The position numbers were made by a program, and so were the translations under genes. A stretch of DNA of 64,000 bases from positions 4,464,001 to 4,528,000 of the forward strand of contig CM023540.1 in the NCBI GenBank assembly GCA_013350335.1, given 5' to 3'. This document shows positions 58,375 to 64,000 of the stretch, in pieces. This DNA is from Chimonanthus salicifolius. Its lineage: Eukaryota; Streptophyta; Magnoliopsida; Laurales; Calycanthaceae. The notes beneath the pieces were generated by a model. The model ran no database searches. It saw nothing but the letters and a program-made list of their open reading frames with translations, and was not told the origin of the DNA. The first letter of the stretch is position 1, and each line of letters begins with the position of its first letter.

Positions 58375-58698
58375 TGTTGAATTAGGAAAGATAGGTTGAG
58401 TGAGACTCAGTCTCCCAACTCAATTAAGACTCATCCTTATGTTGAGAGGTTGAGTGGGACTCAGTCTCCCAACTCAATTAGGACTCATCCTTGTGCTGAG
58501 AGGTTGAGTGAGACTCAGTCTCCCAACTCAATTAGGACTCATCCTTGTGCTGTTTCCTTATAAATATATCACTGATGTAATTAATATTTATAGTTGAATA
58601 ATAAACTCTCTTTTTCTCAGTGATTTTTTTCCCTTATGAATTTTCCATGTAAATCAGGTGTTACTGGTGATTCATGGTTTATAATTTATGTTTTTACA
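58375..58698 (+). repeat. Copia 5' LTR, 324 bp
   Basis: TGTTGAATTAGGAAAG ... TATGTTTTTACA. The 3' LTR start TGTTAAATTAGGAAAG at 63970 matches. TTATAAATATATC near 58559 is a promoter candidate downstream of tandem repeats. Confidence 0.88.
58395..58552. repeat. 54-bp tandem repeat in LTR U3, ~2.9 copies
   Basis: Units start at 58395, 58449 and 58503 with GTTGAGTGAGACTCAGTCTC. Each holds the near-perfect palindrome GAGACTCAGTCTC (GGGACTCAGTCTC in unit 2). Confidence 0.92.
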
Positions 58699-59765
58699 TG
58701 GTATCAATCGCAAGGTTAAAATCGATCTTCGGTTCACCTATGTTTTGAGAAGTTCGTTTGTGAACATCGTACGGTGCAACATCACGCTCTGTCTACAGAT
58801 TGGATGCTCTCCGATCTCCTCTGCGTGCGCCGACCCACCTACAAAGCTTGGCCTCTGCTTGCTTTCCGATCTTATCCAGCAATCTATTTTTTTTCTGTCT
58901 CAGAATAGCACACGGCAGATCAGAATCAACTGCCTCAGTCAGATTAGACCCGGTGGCCAAGTCAGAGACTCCCGCAGAAGGGGTATTCAGCCTTTCTGCC
59001 GTGAGCCTCCATCGTCAGCCGTCATTGTTTGCCCGGCCCCGATTGGCTTCCGCCTGTGCTCTTTGCAGATTTACCCTCTGTCATTCGCCGGCTCAAGTTG
59101 GTTTCCTCCATCACTGTTTGCAGATCCTGTTTCCATCTTCGGGGTACAAATTAAGCCGATCTGCTCAGATCCGATCTGGCTGCTGCCTGAATTTGCCTTC
59201 AAAGGTAGCCTGCTCCAGAGCAGAGCCCATTACTTTTCTTCTGTCATTCATCGAGAAAATAAAAGGCTTCTGTTTCGGATTTGGTGATTTGGTGATGCTG
59301 GTTCAAGGGTCCACATACCAGATCTGCCCAGCCTAGTAAGAGTATTTTAGGTTCCAAACCGATCTCTGCTCGTTTTTTTTTCTCCAACCTGAACAGTGGG
59401 CTCACCGATTTGGACCCATGCCAGATCTGACCCAAATCAGCCCTCCTCTGTTGATCCTTCATTCTGCACTCATTCGAGAAGTGCCTCTGTATGCAGTGAT
59501 CTATCCCTAACCCAGGGAAATTTTTCCGTTCGCTTGTGCACCCTCATCACTGTCTCAGATCTGACGGCGCCCGTGGTACATCGCCAGAACTGAAACAACT
59601 CAACTTCTTTACTTCTGTGTTTGTTTGTGGCTGCCGTCGTCACCGTTGGTTATCTGCTAGCAACAAACATAACGACCTCGACCACTATTGATAAGGACTA
59701 CACATTCCTCTGAAAAAAAAAATCAGAGAAGAAGAAGGGTTGTTAGTCCCCTTGACGTCGTTTCA
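58699..59765 (+). other. Copia primer site and untranslated leader
   Basis: Primer site at 58699-58710, then about 1.05 kb before the gag ATG, pyrimidine-rich with many CAGATCTG words. Open frames at 58688-59287 and 58800-59336 look incidental. Confidence 0.6.
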
Positions 59766-60625
59766 ATGGGTGACTCAGACTGCAATCCAAGTCTGAAACT
59801 ATCGTCCATCCTCTTGAATACGCATAACTATGTTCTCTGGTCTCGGGCTGTTACCTTATCACTTGGTAGCAAGAAAAATTTGGGTTTCATCAATGGCAAA
59901 ATTGTACCCCCTCACAGTCTTCTACATCTAAAGCTCCAGCTATAGATTCCGCCGTTCCTCTAGTCACCGACCTTGATTCCGCTTATGATAATTGGCTATC
60001 TATTGATCAACTGGTTCGTTCCTGGCTTCTTAATTCTATGGAACCAAGCATTGCTGGTATTTTTACCTTCTCTGATTCTGCAAAAGAGTTGTGGGACTCT
60101 ATGTCAGGCATGTATGGTAGTAGAAATAATATTGCTCGGGTATTTCAGATTCAAAATGAGATTACAACTACGCTACAAGGGGACCGAAAATTCTATGATC
60201 TTATTGGACATATGAAGAGATTATGGGATGAATTACATCTGTATCGCCCACATACTACTAATACACAGACTCTTTTGCAACGAGATGAAGAGGATCATGT
60301 TTTTTATTTACTTCGTGTTTTGCGGCCAGACTATGAATATTTGAGGAGTAACATACTTATGACTGACCCATTACCCTCAGTGATTAAGGCTTGCACTATC
60401 ATTCAACGTGAAAAAACGGAACAAGAAACTATGCCTTCTGCTCTTCCGCATTCCTCTACGAACCTTGAATCAAGTGCTCTAGTTACTCATAAGAATGACC
60501 GCAGACACTTCTTGGAGTCTGAGAAGAAAAATGTTATAGTTTAGAATAAAGGACAACGGGACACTTTTCATTGTGAACATTGTGGCAAGATCGGGCACAC
60601 TAAGGAGCGTTGTTGGTCTTTAAAT
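59766..60625 (+). pseudogene. Copia gag, frameshifted
   Basis: MGDSDCNPSLKLSSILL and NYVLWSRAVTLSLGSK open the capsid. A frameshift near 59930 follows, then WLLNSMEPSIAGIF ... KELWDSMSGMYG ... MKRLWDELHLY. A TAG at 60542 precedes the nucleocapsid knuckle CEHCGKIGHTKERC (60571-60612). Confidence 0.85.
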
Positions 60626-60814
60626 CCTCATCTCAATCCTAACTTTGAATTAAAAAAAAAGAGACAAGGTTCATTTCACAGACACTTCAACCACTCTAGA
60701 TTAGTTGAGTCAGATTTTAAACGATCTCTGTCAGTCTCTACCTCTTCCAAGCACGTCTTCTTCGTCTCATACCGCAGGTAACCTTCATCTTTCTTTGCTT
60801 CCCAATCTAATGGT

Positions 60815-61250
60815 CATCCTTGGATTATTGATTCTGGAGCCACTGACCATATGGCTAATTCGTCTTCTTCTGTGTTTGATTTTTCAACATCGTACTGTAA
60901 ACACGATGTGTATCTAGCCAATGGATCTATGGTTCTAGTGGTCGGCAGTGGTAAAATCGATTTCTTCTCAAACAGAGTCCCTTCTACTGCTCTGGTTGTT
61001 CCTTATTTTCCAACTCAACTCTTGTCTATTGGAAAACTTACTAATGCTTTGAATTGTGATGTTATTTTTTCTCCTAACTCTGTCGTCTTTTAGGATCGAA
61101 CGTCCAAGAAGACGATTGGTGAAGGCACGTACTCCAATGGGCTATACATGTTACCTTCTCTTAATAAGTTCTATCACGCCAAAGACCTTGTAGAGGGTCA
61201 CATATTGCACCAACGGCTCGGACATCCTTCAATTTGTATTTTGTCTTGTT
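60815..61250 (+). pseudogene. Copia protease and HHCC region
   Basis: WIIDSGATDHMANSS carries an intact aspartic-protease motif. LLSIGKLTNALNC follows, a TAG at 61091, then GLYMLPSLNKF and LHQRLGHPS (integrase HHCC start), with a T-rich frameshift near 61250. Confidence 0.85.
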
Positions 61251-61254
61251 TTTT

Positions 61255-62130
61255 TTTCGTCTGTTTCTATTCCGTCTAATGTTTATTATGTTTGTCAATT
61301 TTCAAAACAATCACTGCTACCATTTGTTTCTTCTAGTTCTAAGTCCATTGCTTGTTTTGAACTAATTCATTCTGATGTATGGAGTGCTCCAATTGCTTCT
61401 TATGATGGGTTTAAATACTTTGTGTTGTTCATTGATGATTGCACATTTGTTACTTGGTTATACTTATTCAAATAAAAAACCGAGGTGTTATCTGCTTTCA
61501 AAGATTTCTACAATATGATCCATACCCAATTTCATGCCAAGATTAAAAAATTTCGCTCTAACAATGGAACTGAATATCTCAATGCCCATTTCGCTGACTA
61601 TATTCATAACAAATGCATTATTCATCAAACTAGTTGCGTGGTACGCCACAACAGAATGGTGTGTCAGAACGGAAAAAATCGTCACATCTTAGAAACTGCT
61701 CGAGCACTTATGTTTCAAATGCATATTCCTAAGACGTATTGGTCTCATGGCATCTTGACTGCCATCTATTTGATTAATCGTCTTCTTAGTTGGATTATCA
61801 ATTTTAAATCCCCATTGGAGGTGTTGAAGAATAGACAACTTAACCTGTCTCACCTACGTGTGTTTGGGTGTGTCTGCTATGTCCATCGACAAAGTATTCA
61901 TCATGATAAGTTCGATGCCAGATCTCTCAAATGTGTTTTCTTTAGCTACTCTTCCACACAGAAAGGGTACATTTGTTATGACCCCTCATCTTTCAAGCTT
62001 ATTGTATCTCGTGATGTCTGCTTTGTTGAAATTGAACCGTATTTTTCAGGTCATGGTGATTCTGGGGATCGGTCCCAGGGGGAGTACTTGTCTGACTTGG
62101 TACCTCTTCCTACTATAACTGATGATGTCT
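61255..62130 (+). pseudogene. Copia integrase core and C-terminus
   Basis: FELIHSDVWSAP keeps the first catalytic Asp. The second reads FRSNNGTEY, Asn instead of Asp. The Glu segment is out of frame for about a dozen codons (61635-61680) because of a one-base loss and a later one-base gain. TAA near 61473. The C-terminus LRVFGCVCYVHRQ follows. Confidence 0.8.
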
Positions 62131-62448
62131 TTTTCAGCAGAAATACTGTGATTATATCTCCAGATAACCAACACATGTCTGCAGCAACTGAAATACCGAT
62201 AGCTTCTACTGAGGCTATATCTCTAGAAATCCAGCTTATTGCTCCAACAATTGAAATACCAGCTCCTCCTCTGCCACTACGGAGATCGAGTAGAGAGACT
62301 CGTCCTCCAAAAGGAATGAAAGATTTCTTCACTTATCATGCTGTATCATACCCAATGGAGGCTTCTCTGACATATGATAATGTTACTCAGTCACATTTGG
62401 CCTTCTTGAGTGCAATGTCTAGTGAACAAGAACCAAAGACATTTCGTG

Positions 62449-63200
62449 AATCTAACTCCATATTTGTTTGGCGACATGCAATGAAAGAAGAATTGCAAGC
62501 ACTTGATGATAATAAAACTTGGAATATTGTCAAATTTCCTCTTAGAAAGAAGACAGTTGGGTATCGTTGGATATACAAAATCAAGTATAAAAGTGATGGA
62601 ACTATAGAACGACACAAGGCAAGACTTGTTGCTAGAGGTTTTACATAAACATATGGAGAAGATTATACAGAGACCTTTGCACCTGTTGCAAAGATGAACA
62701 CTTTTCGATGCTTCTCTCCTTAGCATCAAATCAGGGTTGGGAATTATCTCAAATGGATGTAAAAAATGCTTTCTTGCATGGTGATCTAGAAGAGGAGGTG
62801 TACATGAGTGTTCCACCAGGACATTCACAAGAATCCAAAGTTGGATTTGTGTGCAAGCTAAAAAAGGCCGTATATGGACTTAAGCAATCTCCCCGTGCGT
62901 GGTATGCTAAGCTCAGTTCTGTTCTCATAAGTAATGGGCTTAAAAGGAGTGCAACTGATTCTTCTTTGTTTATAAAAAAAAGGTGTGTATAGTACAACTG
63001 TTGTTTTAGTGTATGTTGATGATATAGTGATCACAGGTGATGATAAAAATGAAATTACAAGACTTAAGACTCTCCTACACAAGAGATTTGCCATCAAAGA
63101 CTTGGAAGTGTTAAAGTATTTTCATGGATTAGAAGTTGCCTACTCAAAGAAGGGTATATTTTTCAATCAAAGAAAATGTGTTGGACCTGTTGCAGGATAA
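62449..63200 (+). pseudogene. Copia reverse transcriptase
   Basis: MKEELQALDDNKTWNIV, KARLVARGFT then TAA (62646), DYTETFAPVAK, a frameshift, MDVKNAFLHGDLEEEVYMS, KLKKAVYGLKQSPRAWY, an A-run frameshift near 62975, and VLVYVDDIVITGDD with intact YVDD. Confidence 0.9.
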
Positions 63201-63962
63201 TAGAAACATGGGAGTTAAACCCTCAGTTACTCTAATTGACAGTGGCTGTAAGCTTGATAATGATGGAGAATTGTTGTCCGATATTGGTCAATTTCAAAGG
63301 TTAGTTGGTCGACTGATTTATCCAACCATTACTCGGCCAGATATTTCCTATGCAGTCAGTCTAGTCAGCAGATTTATGCATGCACCTACTGTTACTCACA
63401 TAATGTTGTCAACCGAATTTTACAATATTTGATGGGTTCACTAGGAAGAAGAATATGGATGCGTAAAAATGGAAATAGTTCTATTATTGCTTACACTGAT
63501 GCTGATTGGGCAGGTTGTCCGTTTGATCGACGGTCTACAACATGATATTGTACATTTGTAGGAGGTAATCTGGTAACTTGGAAGAGTAACAAACAGAGTA
63601 TTGTTGCAAGATCAAGTGCAGAAGCAGAATATCGTGTAATGGCCCTAACCACCAGTGAAGATATTTAGCTTTGGTATTTATTACAAGATTTGGGTTTTGG
63701 TTCTAATCAGCCAATGCAAATGTTTTGTGATAATCAAGCTGCCATTCATATTGCTTCAAATCCAGTGTTTCATGAGAGAACCAAACACATTGAGGAGGAT
63801 TGTCATTTCGTTCGAGAAAATTTGAAAGCTAATGTCATTTCTACTCCATTTGTTTGCAGTGATCAACAATTAACTGATATCTTCACAAAAAGTCTCTCTG
63901 CTGCTAAATTCCAAGATATTTTGTCCAAGTTGGGTTCAATTGACATTTTCGCACCAACTTGA
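63201..63962 (+). pseudogene. Copia RNase H
   Basis: LVGRLIYPTITRPDISYAV, then after a frameshift [58 protein letters not shown] and [10 protein letters not shown], ending at a stop after FAPT. Nonsense codons at about 63544 and 63666. Confidence 0.88.
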
Positions 63963-64000
63963 GGGGGAGTGTTAAATTAGGAAAGAGAGTTGAGTGGACT
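63960..64000 (+). repeat. Polypurine tract and start of 3' LTR
   Basis: TGAGGGGGAG (63960-63969) directly precedes TGTTAAATTAGGAAAG (63970), the counterpart of the 5' LTR start. Confidence 0.88.

Larger units (their letters stand above)
58375..64000 (+). mobile_element. Ty1/copia retrotransposon, cut by window end
   Basis: 5' LTR 58375-58698, primer site TGGTATCAATCG, long leader, gag, protease, integrase, RT, RNase H, purine tract, and the first 31 bp of the 3' LTR. Domain order defines copia. gag-pol is split by several frameshifts and stops, though most catalytic motifs remain. The 3' target duplication lies outside. Confidence 0.92.

Noticed and set aside
58688..59336. Open frames of 199 and 178 codons in the copia leader
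   Set aside because: They lie between primer site and gag, overlap in different frames, and match no recognisable domain; probably incidental in pyrimidine-rich leader.
1..64000. CRISPR array, phage or bacterial operon
   Set aside because: No spaced identical repeats of that type; spliced host gene and plant retroelements explain the window.

Overview
The window is plant nuclear DNA. It holds one recognisable host gene, stretched over at least 22.4 kb by transposons in its introns, and about 30 kb of nested LTR retrotransposons upstream of it. No bacterial-type genes, rRNA, true tRNA genes or CRISPR arrays were seen. Plant origin is indicated by the plastid ABC-ATPase gene with short phased exons, Ty1/copia elements primed by initiator Met-tRNA (TGGTATCA), a Sirevirus, L1-type LINEs carrying an RNase H domain, a TRIM, a hAT MITE and a tRNA-derived SINE. 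The species cannot be named.

Host gene: on the minus strand seven exons (28180-27980, 21781-21702, 21578-21527, 21422-21292, 8627-8513, 7915-7829, 5815-5767) splice in phase into an ABC ATPase with Walker A, Q-loop, signature LSGGFKRRLALA and Walker B LLLLDEP. It is the plant plastid ABCI11 (NAP14) type. The last exons, with the H-loop, lie to the left of the window. Exon 1 has an in-frame TGA in the presumptive transit peptide, and intron 3 appears to be GC-AG, so functionality is open.

Intron 7 (1-5766) holds two head-to-tail LINEs, a third in inverted orientation and a copia remnant. Intron 6 holds LTR-like debris. Intron 4 (12.7 kb) holds a non-autonomous LTR element (9703-19439) carrying a TRIM, whose 3' LTR was hit by a 5.2-kb copia. 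One LTR of the outer element also carries a hAT MITE. A LINE lies close to exon 4. Intron 1 (6.2 kb) holds a LINE with its own insertion, LTR fragments, a SINE, a 236-bp tandem duplication and a copia fragment.

Upstream (28.66-58.37 kb) is dominated by solo LTRs, most with target-site duplications: 28664-31519, 31761-33481, and an outer solo LTR (33796-56523). The outer one contains 33809-37544 (which itself contains 35439-37281), 37684-41831 and a Sirevirus (42312-54343). The Sirevirus carries another 3.7-kb solo LTR inside its RNase H region. The window ends in a copia element (58375 to beyond 64000). All reading frames of these elements are broken.
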